A DNA stretch of 64,000 nucleotides from Cognatiluteimonas sedimenti (GCF_022808325.1 NZ_JALGCL010000001.1:973780-1037779), one strand, 5' to 3'. Shown: positions 17,019-29,660, counted from the first letter of the stretch. The notes: a model not told the origin generated them from the letters alone. Program-made: numbers and translations.

Positions 17019-17142
17019 TGGATGGATGCAGGTGCGGATGGGAAGGCTCCCTGGAACCAGATCGAGCAAGGAAGGGAAACCGGCGGCCAGCAACGGCCAC
17101 CGGGTCCCGGGTTCAAACCGCTCGCCACAGATACAAGCGCAA

Positions 17143-17412
17143 TCAACCGCGCGGCACGCGGCCCGGTGCCGTTTCGAGCCGCTGGACGCGACCTTCCAGC
17201 GAATCCAGCCGCTGGTTGGCCTGCTGGGCGGCCTGGTTGGCCGATTCGGCGCTCTGGGCGGCGCTCTGCACCTGGGTGTCGAGCTGGTCGAGGCGCGAGT
17301 TGACGCGTGCGAAATCGTCGTCATAGGTGGCGCAACTGGCGAGACCCATGGCGACGACGATCGCCACTGCGAGCGTACGCGCCGACGTCAGATGTTGCTT
17401 GTTCGGAAACAT
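17143..17412 (-). CDS. Small Lpp-like coiled-coil lipoprotein
   Basis: This 89-residue protein has a lipoprotein signal ending in the lipobox LASC (Cys27), followed by a heptad-rich helix (DDDFARVNSRLDQLDTQV and AANQAAQQANQRL-like segments) that should form a coiled coil like Braun's lipoprotein. A strong ribosome site (GGAGGAG) precedes the ATG at 17412. It lies next to an L,D-transpeptidase gene, and in enteric bacteria such enzymes attach Lpp to peptidoglycan. However, no terminal Lys is present here, so covalent anchoring is doubtful. Confidence 0.8.
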   Translation of the reverse strand: MFPNKQHLTSARTLAVAIVVAMGLASCATYDDDFARVNSRLDQLDTQVQSAAQSAESANQAAQQANQRLDSLEGRVQRLETAPGRVPRG

Positions 17413-17578
17413 TGCACTCCTCCTTCGTGTGGGGCCCCGGAAATATAGCGGCTTTCCTGCCGGAGCCATGACCCCTTTTCAGTTGACGTTGGCTTACGTC
17501 GACGGATTGTGAAGATGCGTCAACTCGCGCCCGCCACCCGTGTTGTAGCCTTGCAAGGTCGCGCTACCGGAGATCGCC

Positions 17579-18235
17579 GTGCGCATCCTCCTCACCGGCG
17601 CCACCGGACTGGTTGGCCAGGGCGTGCTGCGCGAATGCCTGCGCGCCGCCGACGTCACGCATGTCGCGGCCCTGGGCAGGCACCCGAGCGGCCAGGCCGA
17701 CCCGAAACTCGAGGACGTCGTGGTACGGGACTTCGCCGACCTGCACGCGGTCGAGGACCGCCTGCATCCGTTCGATGCCTGCCTGTACTGCGCCGGCACG
17801 CTGCCGCTGGGCATGACCGAGGCCGACTACCGCCACGTCACCGTGGACCTGACGCTCAACGTGGCGCGCACCCTGGCGCGCCTCAACCCGGCCCTGACCT
17901 TCGTCTACATCTCGGGCGCAGCCTCCAATCCCGGCAGCCACCTGATGCCGCTGCGCGTGAAGGGCGAGGCCGAGCGCGCCCTGGCCGACTTGCCCTTCCG
18001 CACGGTGATGCTGCGCCCCGGCGCGGTCCAGCCCGTCGAAGGCGTGCGCTCCCCGCACACCGGGCTGGCGTTGATGTACGCCGTCACCGGCCCGTTCATG
18101 GGCCTGGGCGTGCGGCTGCTGCCGCAAGCCATGACCACCACCGCGCGCATCGGCCGCGCGATGCTGGCGCTGCTGCGCCAGGAAAATCCGCCCGCGGTGG
18201 TGGAAAACGCGGAGATCAACCGGCTGGGTGGCTGA
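17579..18235 (+). CDS. NAD(P)-binding Rossmann-fold (SDR/YbjT-like) protein
   Basis: The 218-residue product begins with the dinucleotide motif LLTGATGLVGQGV (GxxGxxG) and contains CLYCAGT and YISGAA typical of atypical short-chain dehydrogenases. The classical YxxxK catalytic pair is not evident. It may bind NADP and act as an epimerase-like or regulatory protein. The start is a GTG at 17579. Its neighbours give no pathway clue. Confidence 0.78.
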   Translation: MRILLTGATGLVGQGVLRECLRAADVTHVAALGRHPSGQADPKLEDVVVRDFADLHAVEDRLHPFDACLYCAGTLPLGMTEADYRHVTVDLTLNVARTLARLNPALTFVYISGAASNPGSHLMPLRVKGEAERALADLPFRTVMLRPGAVQPVEGVRSPHTGLALMYAVTGPFMGLGVRLLPQAMTTTARIGRAMLALLRQENPPAVVENAEINRLGG

Positions 18236-18354
18236 AAGCAGGTCGGAGCTGTGCACCCAGGGAGAGAAATGGACCCTGACCCCTTTTCCCCCGTGTCGAT
18301 TTCCCGCGCCCGCGTTCGTCGCACCAAGACCCCCGGCAACCAAGGAGAGCGCCC

Positions 18355-18720
18355 ATGTCCTACATCGATGGTTTCGTCCTCGCCGTCCCCACCGCCAACA
18401 AGCAGAAGTTCATCGACCACGCCAACGAAGGCGACCCGATCTTCATCGAGTACGGCGCCACCCGCGTGCTGGAGTGCTGGGGCGACGATGTCCCCGCCGG
18501 CAAGCAGACCGACTTCCAGCGCGCCGTGCAGGCCACGGCGGACGAGACCGTGGTGTTCTCGTGGATCGAATGGCCCGACAAGGCCTCCCGCGACGCCGGC
18601 ATGAAGAAGCTGATGGAAGACCCGCGGATGGACCCGGCGATCAACCCGATGCCGTTCGACGGCAAGCGGATGATCTTCGGCGGCTTCGCGCCGATCGTGG
18701 AAGTGGGCTCGCAGGGCTGA
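18355..18720 (+). CDS. DUF1428 family protein
   Basis: This 121-residue cytoplasmic protein has the DUF1428 signature: MSYIDGFVLAVPTANKQKF, then VLECWGDDVPAGK, VVFSWIEWPDKA and the closing MPFDGKRMIFGGFAPI. The fold is a dimeric alpha-beta barrel related to antibiotic-monooxygenase-like proteins, but no enzyme activity is established. AAGGAGA precedes the ATG at a good distance. It lies 119 bp after the SDR gene in the same direction and could be co-transcribed. Confidence 0.88.
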   Translation: MSYIDGFVLAVPTANKQKFIDHANEGDPIFIEYGATRVLECWGDDVPAGKQTDFQRAVQATADETVVFSWIEWPDKASRDAGMKKLMEDPRMDPAINPMPFDGKRMIFGGFAPIVEVGSQG

Positions 18721-18754
18721 CCGCGGCGGGCGTGCCGGTGTCCGCGCCGGCACG

Positions 18755-18973
18755 TCAGCGCTGCAATGCGGCCACGATTTCCGGCACGCCGAGCCCGAGT
18801 TCAAGTTGCAGGCGCACGTACTCGCGCTCCTTGCGGGACAGGCTGCGGCCCACCTCGATGCGCATGTCCTCCGCCTGCAGGATGCGCATGATCCGGGGCA
18901 ATGCCGAACCGATGGCATCGGGGCCGTAGCCGGCTTCGCGGAGGGCGGCGCGGATGAGCGCTTCGACGTCCAT
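18755..18973 (-). CDS. Small hypothetical helical protein
   Basis: A 72-residue, highly charged, predicted all-helical protein (EALIRAALREAGYG, SLSRKEREYVRLQLELG). A suitable purine-rich site precedes the ATG at 18973. No family is recognised. It is transcribed toward DUF1428 and away from the cold-shock/DUF1294 gene; the spacing to the latter (50 bp, same strand) allows co-transcription. Confidence 0.6.
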   Translation of the reverse strand: MDVEALIRAALREAGYGPDAIGSALPRIMRILQAEDMRIEVGRSLSRKEREYVRLQLELGLGVPEIVAALQR

Positions 18974-19023
18974 GGACCCTCCAGGTGGATTACGAGACTC
19001 TTGCATTGTGGGCCATGGAACGC

Positions 19024-19629
19024 CTAAAGCAGCGCATCCGTGAGCGAACGCGCGACGCCGCTGTCGAGCAGCCAGGCCGCGATGGCGAGGTTGCCCAGTA
19101 CGCTGCACCAGAACACGAACTGGAACGACGCCTTGACGGTCTTGTGCCGGAACCGCTGCTGCGCGATGAGCGCGCCCGGCCAGCCACCCAGCAGGTCGGC
19201 CAGGTGCAGCGAGTTCTCCGGGATGCGCTGGGCGTCGGCGCGGGCCGCCGACTTGTCCAGCGAATACATCAGGTACGACAACAGGCTGGCCAGCCCGTAG
19301 GCCACCGCCAGCAGCAACGGCAGCCACCCGAACGCGGCGCCGAGCCCGATGGCCAGCAGCGCGGCGCAACCCAGCAGCATGCGCGGGATCGGCAGCGGCG
19401 GCTTGCGGTGCTCGATCCGCTGCCCGGCGAACCGCACCTCGGTGGCATTGATGCGCCCGCGCGCGTCGCGCCCCGCGGTGTAGGAGATCAGGTCGCCGTC
19501 GACTGGCCGGCGCGAACCGAACTGGAACGCCTTGACGTGCACGAAGGCGCGATCGCCACCGCCGTTGGGCACCACGAAACCGTAGCCCTTGTCGTCGTTC
19601 CACCCGGAGATGCGGCCAACGAATCTCAT
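19024..19629 (-). CDS. Cold-shock-domain/DUF1294 membrane fusion protein
   Basis: The 201-residue protein joins an N-terminal cold-shock-like OB domain (GRISGWNDDKGYGFVVP with the RNP-type aromatic residues, then AFVHVKAF, residues ~1-70) to a DUF1294 domain with three or four membrane segments. The DUF1294 signature ADLLGGWPGALIAQQRFRHK is present. The fusion is a known, widespread architecture; it could tether nucleic-acid binding to the inner membrane. Function unknown. Confidence 0.88.
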   Translation of the reverse strand: MRFVGRISGWNDDKGYGFVVPNGGGDRAFVHVKAFQFGSRRPVDGDLISYTAGRDARGRINATEVRFAGQRIEHRKPPLPIPRMLLGCAALLAIGLGAAFGWLPLLLAVAYGLASLLSYLMYSLDKSAARADAQRIPENSLHLADLLGGWPGALIAQQRFRHKTVKASFQFVFWCSVLGNLAIAAWLLDSGVARSLTDALL

Positions 19630-19666
19630 CGCGAATCATTCCCCTGGATTCCGTACCCCGTTTTTC

Positions 19667-20248
<582 letters not shown>

Positions 20249-20291
20249 TGCAGGGTAAATGGTCCCGACAGCCTTTCCGGTGCTGACCTCA

Positions 20292-20801
20292 TCACGGACG
20301 TCCGTACGTCGTCCGGGCAGCTTCCTTGACTTGTTCCTGGAATCTGCGTCGCTTCGCCCTTTCGCGTTCCAACTCTCCTGCGTTGGCAATAACGTTGGTC
20401 GCGAGGAATTCGCCCAGGCGCTTGCCATCTGCCTCCGTGGCCGCAAAGAAGGCATCACAGGCCGCCAGGCTGGCCTGGCACATCGTCCGCGTTTCCATCA
20501 CGAGCGCGCCATCGCGCATCATCAGCACGCGCTTGATCGCCGCCGGATAGGCGGGGTCGCTGAATGGCGCGAAAGTCCAGATCGCCATGCCTGCATCGGC
20601 ATCCGGCACGAAGTACCAGGTCCATCCACTTCCGTGCTGGAGTTCCTCCGCCTGCGGGTTGGCCCGCAGGTCACGCAACGCGGCACCGACGTCCGGATAG
20701 CCGATCGCCGGCCCGGGCACGGCAGACTTCTGCGCAAAAGCCACGCCGACGCCCAGCAGGCAGCAAAACAGCATTGACCGGCGCATGAGCTTCCCCGACA
20801 T
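20292..20801 (-). CDS. Exported hypothetical protein
   Basis: From the ATG at 20801 the product is 169 residues with a signal peptide (LFCCLLGVGVAFAQ). The mature part contains GWTWYFVPDADAGMAIWTF and two cysteines (MCQASLAACDAF) that could form a disulfide in the periplasm; the C terminus is a charged helix. An ATG at 20786 is an equally possible start. No family is recognised. It is located directly upstream of the TMEM175-like gene. Confidence 0.65.
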   Translation of the reverse strand: MSGKLMRRSMLFCCLLGVGVAFAQKSAVPGPAIGYPDVGAALRDLRANPQAEELQHGSGWTWYFVPDADAGMAIWTFAPFSDPAYPAAIKRVLMMRDGALVMETRTMCQASLAACDAFFAATEADGKRLGEFLATNVIANAGELERERAKRRRFQEQVKEAARTTYGRP

Positions 20802-20905
20802 GTTGGGACCTACCGAGCGAAATACGTGCATGAACCCGCTGTCAGCAAATAGCCCTGACACCTTTTCCCGCTGCGGCTTCTCATTTCAGAACATTGGTTG
20901 GTGCC

Positions 20906-22570
<1,665 letters not shown>

Positions 22571-22672
22571 TTCGCGGGCCGTGGTGCGTGGTGAGGCCCT
22601 GATTATGCCGGGGCGGCCCCTCGTCCGGCCGGTCGACCCACCTTCTGCCCGCGTGCGGGAAGAAGGGAAGGC

Positions 22673-23365
22673 TCAGGCGGCACGTCGCGCCGCGGCCAGG
22701 TTGGCCAGGCGGTGCACCAGTGCGTCGACCTCGGCCTCGGCGGCGGCAATGGAGGCCTGCAGGCGTTCGTCGGCGAATTCGTCGTACTCGATTGCGACGC
22801 GCTCGACCGCGTCGATGCCGATGTAGCGCAGTGGCGTGGCCACGCCCGCCTCGACGTGGTTGTCGGCGGCCAGCCGCTGCCCCGGCTCGTAGCCGTGGTC
22901 GCCGCGCGCGCTCAGCAGCACCAGGCGCTTGCCCTGCCCCGCGAGCAGCGGCCAGTACGGCTCGCCGGCGCGGCTGCGGTCGAACCCGAACGTGCGCCCG
23001 ACGCGGACGACGTTGTCGATCCATGCCTTCAGCGTGGACGGCATGCCGAAGTTGTACATGGGCACGCCGATGACGATGAGGTCGGCTGCGATCAGTTCGT
23101 CGACGAGGGCGTCGCTTTCCGCGAGCGTGTCGCGCATCCATGGTTCGCGCTGCCCGGGTGGAGTGAACGCGGCATGCACCCACGCGCCGGTGACGGGAGT
23201 CGGCGGAGTGGCGGCGACATCCCGGCAGGTGACGGCATCCCGGGGTCGCAACGACTGCCAGCGGCGCACGAAGCGGGCCGAGAGGCGGCGCGTGTGCGCG
23301 CCGTGCGGCTGCTCGCCTGAGCGGCCCGGGCGGGCGCTGGAATCGATCTGCAGTAACCTGATCAT
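22673..23365 (-). CDS. FMN-dependent NADH-azoreductase (AzoR-like)
   Basis: A 230-residue flavodoxin-like protein beginning RLLQIDSSARPGRS, the FMN phosphate-binding loop, with the AzoR signature VPMYNFGMPSTLKAWIDN around residues 105-120 and a GDHGYEPG loop. It probably reduces quinones or azo compounds with NAD(P)H in the cytoplasm. It is divergently transcribed from a LysR regulator with 96 bp between, the usual layout for a LysR regulator and its target. Confidence 0.87.
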   Translation of the reverse strand: MIRLLQIDSSARPGRSGEQPHGAHTRRLSARFVRRWQSLRPRDAVTCRDVAATPPTPVTGAWVHAAFTPPGQREPWMRDTLAESDALVDELIAADLIVIGVPMYNFGMPSTLKAWIDNVVRVGRTFGFDRSRAGEPYWPLLAGQGKRLVLLSARGDHGYEPGQRLAADNHVEAGVATPLRYIGIDAVERVAIEYDEFADERLQASIAAAEAEVDALVHRLANLAAARRAA

Positions 23366-23461
23366 GGCTCACCTGTGGGCGGACGGGAGCGACAGGTTCC
23401 CGGCCTGAAGTGCGGGTGTAAAGCGATCATTCCGCATCCGACGGATGCATTGGATTCATCC

Positions 23462-24364
23462 ATGGACACGCGACGACTGCCGCCCCTCACCGCCCTGCGC
23501 GCCTTCGAAGCGGCCGCGCGCCACCTGAGCTTCAAGCACGCAGCGGGCGAGCTGTCGCTGACGCCGACCGCGATCAGCCACCAGGTCCGGCAACTGGAGG
23601 ACGCCCTGGGCGTGCGGTTGTTCGTGCGCGGCACCCGCCGGGTGGATCTCACCCCGGCGGGACACGAGCTGTTCCCCGCGCTGCGCGACGGCTTCGACGC
23701 CATGGCGCGAGCCGTGCAGCGCGTGCGTCCCGGATCGCGCCAGCGCGCGATCGTGCTGAGCACGACGATGGCCTTCGCTTCCCGCTGGCTGCTGCCGCGG
23801 CTGGCGCGCTTCGCCGCGGCGCATCCGCACATCGCGCTGCATTTGCACACCAGCGACGCACCGGTGGACCTGCAGGGCGACGTCGCGCAACTGGCCATCC
23901 GCTACGGAGCGGGCCACCATGCCGGGCTGCTGTGCGCACCGCTGCTGCCTTCGCGCTTCGCCCCCGTGTGCGCGCCCGGGCTGGGCGTGCACGGCCCGCG
24001 GGACCTGGCACGGGTACCGCTGATCGGCTTCGACTGGTTCCGCCGCGAGGCGGCGACGCCGGATTGGCCGCTGTGGTTCGCGCGTGCCGGCTGCGCACCG
24101 CTGCCGCGCCAGTTGCAGTTCGCCGACGAAGTGCACGCCATCCAGGCGGCGATCGCCGGCCAGGGCGTGGCCATGGTCAACCTGGCACTGGTGGCCGATG
24201 CGCTCGACGCCGGCCAGCTGTGCCAGCCCTTCGGGCCCGAGTTGCCTGGACACGGGTTCCAGCTGGCGTGGGCGCAGGCGCGCGATGCCGATCCCGACAT
24301 CGCCGTGGTGCGCGCGTGGCTGCTTGCGGAAGCGGCCGCGGAGAACGCACCGCCGGCGTCCTGA
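23462..24364 (+). CDS. LysR-family regulator (GcvA-like)
   Basis: A 300-residue regulator with the N-terminal winged helix MDTRRLPPLTALRAFEAAAR and AISHQVRQLEDALGVRLF, typical of the GcvA/AmpR subgroup, and a periplasmic-binding-like effector domain. The ATG at 23462 is used. It faces away from the azoreductase-like gene across a 96-bp gap and is the likely regulator of that gene. Confidence 0.9.
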   Translation: MDTRRLPPLTALRAFEAAARHLSFKHAAGELSLTPTAISHQVRQLEDALGVRLFVRGTRRVDLTPAGHELFPALRDGFDAMARAVQRVRPGSRQRAIVLSTTMAFASRWLLPRLARFAAAHPHIALHLHTSDAPVDLQGDVAQLAIRYGAGHHAGLLCAPLLPSRFAPVCAPGLGVHGPRDLARVPLIGFDWFRREAATPDWPLWFARAGCAPLPRQLQFADEVHAIQAAIAGQGVAMVNLALVADALDAGQLCQPFGPELPGHGFQLAWAQARDADPDIAVVRAWLLAEAAAENAPPAS

Positions 24365-24373
24365 CGCGCGCGC

Positions 24374-25282
24374 TCAGCCCCGCTCCCAGGGCGGCGTCCC
24401 GCCCAGCTTGCCGGTGAGGAAATCCACGAACGCCCGCACCCGGGGCGGCACCAGCCTGCGCTGCGGCATTACCGCATGGATACCGCTCTCCGGCAGCGGG
24501 TGCCCCGGAAGCACGCGCTGCAGGCGACCTGCGCGAAGGTCGTCGCAGACGTGCCAATACGAATGCCGGGCGATGCCGAGGCCCGCCACCGCCGCATCGC
24601 GCAACAGTTCGCCCTGGTTGCTCTCGATGCGCCCGGTGACGCGCACGGCGGTCTCCTCGCCGCCGCCATGGAAGCGCCAGGTGTCCTGCCGGCCCTGGTC
24701 GCCGACGAGCAGCAGGCAATCGTGGGCGGCCAGGTCGGCGGGCGACCGCGGCGTGCCGCGTCGCGCCAGGTAGGCGGGCGAGGCGCAGAGCACGTGGCGG
24801 TTGCTGGCGAGCTGACGCGCGACCAGGCGGGAGTCGTCGAGCGTCCCGATGCGGATGGCCACGTCGATGCCGGAGCGCACCAGGTCCACCCGGACGTCGC
24901 TCAGGTCCACGCTGACGCGCACCGCCGGATGCAGGTCGAGGAATTCCGGCAGCAACGGCGACACGTAGAGGCGGCCGAACGTGGACGGCATGGTGACGCG
25001 CAGCGTGCCGGCGACGCCGCTGCCGCTGCGGCGCAGGCCGTCGGCCAGCGCCTCCAGGTCCTCCACCAAACCGCGCCCCTGTTCGGCCAGCAGCAAGCCC
25101 TCGGGCGTGGGGTGCAACTGGCGGGTGGTGCGCTGCAGGAGGCGGACGCCGAGCTCGCGTTCGAGCCGCTTGAGCCGCTGGCTGGCCACGGCCACCGAGA
25201 GGTCCAGGTCGCGCGCGGCGGCGCTGATCGAACCCAGGTCCAGCACGCGCAGGAACAGCGCGATGTCGCCGATCCGGTCCAT
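24374..25282 (-). CDS. LysR-family regulator
   Basis: A 302-residue LysR regulator: DNA-binding domain DIALFLRVLDLGSISAAARDL with VASQRLKRLERELGVRLLQR, then an effector-binding domain with LRVTMPSTFGRLYVSPLLPEF. It is the CrgA/DsdC-like subgroup that often controls adjacent oxidoreductases. It is transcribed divergently from an aldo-keto reductase gene with 97 bp between, so it probably controls that gene. Its end lies 9 bp from the end of the other LysR gene (convergent). Confidence 0.9.
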   Translation of the reverse strand: MDRIGDIALFLRVLDLGSISAAARDLDLSVAVASQRLKRLERELGVRLLQRTTRQLHPTPEGLLLAEQGRGLVEDLEALADGLRRSGSGVAGTLRVTMPSTFGRLYVSPLLPEFLDLHPAVRVSVDLSDVRVDLVRSGIDVAIRIGTLDDSRLVARQLASNRHVLCASPAYLARRGTPRSPADLAAHDCLLLVGDQGRQDTWRFHGGGEETAVRVTGRIESNQGELLRDAAVAGLGIARHSYWHVCDDLRAGRLQRVLPGHPLPESGIHAVMPQRRLVPPRVRAFVDFLTGKLGGTPPWERG

Positions 25283-25379
25283 TTTCAATGTTCCGCTGAG
25301 AGTCCTTCCACAGTTGCACGGTTTCCGCAGAGGATGCAACGCACGAGACTGCGGGCCTTCCCTGATCCAAGGACTGCAG

Positions 25380-26411
<1,032 letters not shown>

Positions 26412-26627
26412 GCTTGCCTGCGCCTGGCCTGCCCCTCTTCCGGGTACCCCACATGCCCTCGACCGAATGTTCCGTTTGCGATGACCTCGCGGCGCCCACG
26501 ATGCCCGACACGGCGCACTGGCCGGCAGTCCTCCCTATCAGACCACCCTGGCCGACTGCCCGGGCAGTGTCCGAAGCCACCGCGACGCGCTAGATTGGCG
26601 CCCCCGTTCCATCTGCGAGGTGGTGCC

Positions 26628-27500
26628 ATGAAATGGACTCTTGCCCTCGCCTTCGGACTGGCGCTCGCGCCGGCCGCGGCGCAGACCCCTGCCATCCCCG
26701 ACTACGTCGCCAAGGCCGTCGCCGACCCGGCGCGCGGCGAGGACGCCAAGGCCGACGAGCGCCGCCACATCGGCGAGATCATGGCCTTCGCCGGGGTGAA
26801 GCCCGGCGACAAGGTGCTCGAACTGGTGCCGGGCAGCGGTTACTGGTCGCGCGTGTTCGCCAAGATCGTGGGGCCGCAGGGCCGCGTGTACGGCGCCGTG
26901 CCCGAGCCGATGAAGAAGTACTCCGACGAGACGATCACGCTGCCCGACAGCTACCCCAACGTCGAGGTGCTGGTGCAGCCCGCCGACGCGCTGGCGGCCC
27001 CGGCGCCGGTGGACGTGGTGTTCACCGTGCAGAACTACCACGACTACCCCGACAAGTTCATGGGCCCGACCGATCCGGCGATCCTCAACAAGGCGGTGTT
27101 CGCCGCGCTCAAGCCCGGCGGCACCTACATCGTCGTCGACCACGTCGCCGAGGCGGGTTCCGGCCTGCGCGACACCGACACCCTGCACCGCATCGATCCG
27201 GCGCTGGTGAAGCAGCAGGTGGAGGCGGCCGGCTTCGAATACGTCGGCGAAAGCGAGGTGCTGCGCAATCCGGCCGACACCCACAAGCTGAAGGTGTTCG
27301 ACGACGCGATCCGCGGGCACACCGACCAGTTCGCCTACAAGTTCCGCAAGCCGATGGCCGCGCAGGATGCGCACGCAATGGACGACATGGACCACGCACA
27401 CGACATGGACGGCGCCCACGACATGCACGACATGGCCGGCATGGAAGAGGCGAAGGACGCGGACGAAGCGCAGGATGCCGCACCGGCGAAGGACGACTAG
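26628..27500 (+). CDS. Exported class I methyltransferase-like protein with Met/His/Asp-rich tail
   Basis: The 290-residue product has a clear signal peptide (LALAFGLALAPAAAQ) and then a class I methyltransferase core with VLELVPGSGYWSRVFA as SAM motif I and ALKPGGTYIVVDH. It resembles the predicted-methyltransferase group COG4798, which is often exported. From about residue 247 it carries a tail made almost only of Met, His, Asp and Ala (e.g. HAMDDMDHAHDMDGAHDM), a likely metal-binding segment. SAM is not known to occur in the periplasm, so the enzyme activity is doubtful. A rho-independent terminator follows at 27526-27551. Confidence 0.8.
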   Translation: MKWTLALAFGLALAPAAAQTPAIPDYVAKAVADPARGEDAKADERRHIGEIMAFAGVKPGDKVLELVPGSGYWSRVFAKIVGPQGRVYGAVPEPMKKYSDETITLPDSYPNVEVLVQPADALAAPAPVDVVFTVQNYHDYPDKFMGPTDPAILNKAVFAALKPGGTYIVVDHVAEAGSGLRDTDTLHRIDPALVKQQVEAAGFEYVGESEVLRNPADTHKLKVFDDAIRGHTDQFAYKFRKPMAAQDAHAMDDMDHAHDMDGAHDMHDMAGMEEAKDADEAQDAAPAKDD

Positions 27501-27525
27501 CCCCGGCGCAGCGGGCGGACTGACG

Positions 27526-27551
27526 AAAAGCCCGGCGAATGCCGGGCTTTT
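27526..27551 (+). terminator. Rho-independent terminator
   Basis: An 11-bp perfect stem AAAAGCCCGGC / GCCGGGCTTTT with a GAAT loop, 25 bp after the methyltransferase-like stop. It has A/T tracts on both sides, so it can serve this gene and the convergent SnoaL-like gene. Confidence 0.85.
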
Positions 27552-27562
27552 CCGTTACTGCC

Positions 27563-28144
27563 TCATCTGGCCGAAGGCCCGCCCTGCAGCGGCGTGCAGG
27601 CTTTGGCCGCCGCCTTGAGCGCGGCGACTTCCGCCTCGCTCGCCGCGACCGCGACGTTGCCGCCACCGCCGTCGAACACCACCTGCCACCGGCCATCCTC
27701 GCCGCGCAGCCAGGTCGAGACGAAGCGGCCGATGCGGTAGCGGGTCGCGGACCCGGGCTTGTCGCCGGCAGCGGCCGGGATCTCCATCCAGTACGGGCCG
27801 CGCGACAACGCCAGCTTGCCGTCGGCGCCGACATCGACCGCGTCGGGATACCAGCGCAGCACCAGGCCCTTGCCGGCGATGATGCCGGCCCAGTCCGCGG
27901 CGATCGCGGCGGCGCCATGGGCAGGCGTGCCGTCGCCGCCGATGAACACCGCATCCGGATGCAGGTAGCCGGCGAAGGCGGCGGGATCGTGGTCGGCGAC
28001 CGACTGGGCGAAGCCGCTTTCGCGCGCCCAGACGGTGCATCGCGCGTCGTCCGTGCCGGCCTGCGGCGGCACCGGTTCGACGGCGCCGGCAACCTGCGCG
28101 GCGCACAGCAGCGACAACAACAGCAACGAACGCGGCAAGGCCAT
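27563..28144 (-). CDS. Exported SnoaL/DUF4440-like protein
   Basis: The 193-residue product has a signal peptide (LLLLSLLCAAQVAGAV) and an NTF2-like alpha-beta domain: FAQSVADHDPAAFAGYLHPDAVFIGGDG, ADWAGIIAGKGLVLRWYPD and WLRGEDGRWQVVFDGGG. Such domains bind small hydrophobic ligands or act as cyclases/isomerases; the periplasmic role here is unknown. The ATG at 28144 has GGAG upstream. It is divergent from the phosphodiesterase gene at 28271. Confidence 0.82.
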   Translation of the reverse strand: MALPRSLLLLSLLCAAQVAGAVEPVPPQAGTDDARCTVWARESGFAQSVADHDPAAFAGYLHPDAVFIGGDGTPAHGAAAIAADWAGIIAGKGLVLRWYPDAVDVGADGKLALSRGPYWMEIPAAAGDKPGSATRYRIGRFVSTWLRGEDGRWQVVFDGGGGNVAVAASEAEVAALKAAAKACTPLQGGPSAR

Positions 28145-28270
28145 GGCGCACTCCCGGAGGGACGCCAGCATGCCACCGGTTCGCAACCCTGCGACCGTGC
28201 TGGAAGCTGGGGACCGGGGAGCCGCCGCAGTTCGCCAGCAGTCGTCATGGTCGCGCCCTATGATCGACCG

Positions 28271-29512
28271 ATGCATCCATCCCTCCGCTTCCTGTCGTGG
28301 CTGCTGGCGGCCCTGCTCTGCAGTTGCCAGTCCCTGCCGCCGCCCACTGCGGCCGTCCACCCGGTCCTGCTGGTGTCGATCGACGGCCTGCGCGCCGACG
28401 CCGTCGGCAGCGGCGCGATGCCGACGCTCGATGGCATCGCCGCCGCCGGCGTGCACGCGGACTGGATGAACCCCTCGTACCCGTCGCTGACCTTCCCCAA
28501 CCACTACACGCTGGTGACCGGCCTGCGGCCGGACCACCACGGCATCGTCAACAACACCATGCGCGACGCGGTGCTGGGCAGGTTCTCGCTCAAGGACCGC
28601 GCCGCGGTCGAGGATCCGGGCTGGTGGGGCGGTGAACCGGCCTGGGTGACGCTGCAGAAGCACGGAGGCCGCGCGGCGACGATGTTCTGGCCAGGCTCGG
28701 AAGCGCCGATCGGCGGCATGCATCCGCGCGACTGGCGGCGCTTCGATGCCACGACCACCCCGGCCGAGCGCGTGGATACGGTGCTGGAGTGGCTCGAACG
28801 CCCGCTGCCGCAACGTCCGCGGCTGCTGACCCTGTATTTCGACCAGGTGGACCACGAAGGGCATGCGTACGGCCCGGGTTCGCCGCAGGCACGCGAGGCG
28901 ATGTCACGGGTGGATGCAGCGCTTGCGCGGCTGCTTGCCGGACTGGAGGCGCGCGGACTCCGCGACCAGGTGGACCTGTTGCTGGTGTCCGACCACGGCA
29001 TGGCGACGATGCCGCCGGGACAGCGCGACTACCTCGACGATTACCTGCGCGCTGGCGGCCTGGGCATCGATGCGATCGACGTGGTCAGCCGCGGCACCAG
29101 TGTCGGGATCGCGCCGCGCGCCGGCACGGAAACCGCGGTCGAGCAGGCACTGGTGGGGCGCCATCCGCATGCGCAGTGCTGGCGCAAGCGGGATGTTCCC
29201 GCCCGTTGGCATTACGGCACCCATCCGCGCGTGCCGCCGGTCGTGTGCCAGGCCGACGTCGGCTGGGACCTGACGGCCCGCGCCAGCCATCAGCGCAACA
29301 CCACGGGCGGCGCGCACGGGTTCGCGCCGGAGGCGCCCGACATGCGCGCGGTGTTCATCGCCGACGGGCCGGGTTTCGCCGACGGCGTGGGCATGCGCGC
29401 GTTCGACAACGTGGACGTGTATCCGCTGCTGATGCGCCTGCTCGGAATTCCGGCGCAACCCAACGACGGCAATCCGCACACGTTCGACGCGGTGCTCGAA
29501 GACCGGCCCTGA
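28271..29512 (+). CDS. Nucleotide pyrophosphatase/phosphodiesterase-type lipoprotein
   Basis: A 413-residue alkaline-phosphatase-superfamily protein of the ectonucleotide pyrophosphatase (NPP) type. Its N terminus is a lipoprotein-like signal ending in LLCSC. The metal site is visible: Asp in [10 protein letters not shown], the nucleophile Thr in [38 protein letters not shown], and the final His in [12 protein letters not shown]. It hydrolyses phosphodiester or pyrophosphate bonds in the periplasm. EboF of ebo clusters belongs to this superfamily, but the 24-kb distance from the Ebo-like operon gives no reason to connect them. Confidence 0.9.
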   Translation: MHPSLRFLSWLLAALLCSCQSLPPPTAAVHPVLLVSIDGLRADAVGSGAMPTLDGIAAAGVHADWMNPSYPSLTFPNHYTLVTGLRPDHHGIVNNTMRDAVLGRFSLKDRAAVEDPGWWGGEPAWVTLQKHGGRAATMFWPGSEAPIGGMHPRDWRRFDATTTPAERVDTVLEWLERPLPQRPRLLTLYFDQVDHEGHAYGPGSPQAREAMSRVDAALARLLAGLEARGLRDQVDLLLVSDHGMATMPPGQRDYLDDYLRAGGLGIDAIDVVSRGTSVGIAPRAGTETAVEQALVGRHPHAQCWRKRDVPARWHYGTHPRVPPVVCQADVGWDLTARASHQRNTTGGAHGFAPEAPDMRAVFIADGPGFADGVGMRAFDNVDVYPLLMRLLGIPAQPNDGNPHTFDAVLEDRP

Positions 29513-29660
29513 TGCTCCCGGCGGCAGCGCCGTCGGTCGCGAACGTGCCCCTGCCATCGCGATCACCGCGCGAAAGGTCGCGGCCCAATCCGTTTCCGCA
29601 GGTCCAGCGTGGCTTGGAGACGCCTGCCGGATGCCAGGCTGCGCCGCGGAACGCGGTCGC

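Noticed and set aside
28271-29512. Phosphodiesterase as the EboF member of the Ebo-like cluster
   Set aside because: Same superfamily, but 24 kb away on the other strand with unrelated neighbours.
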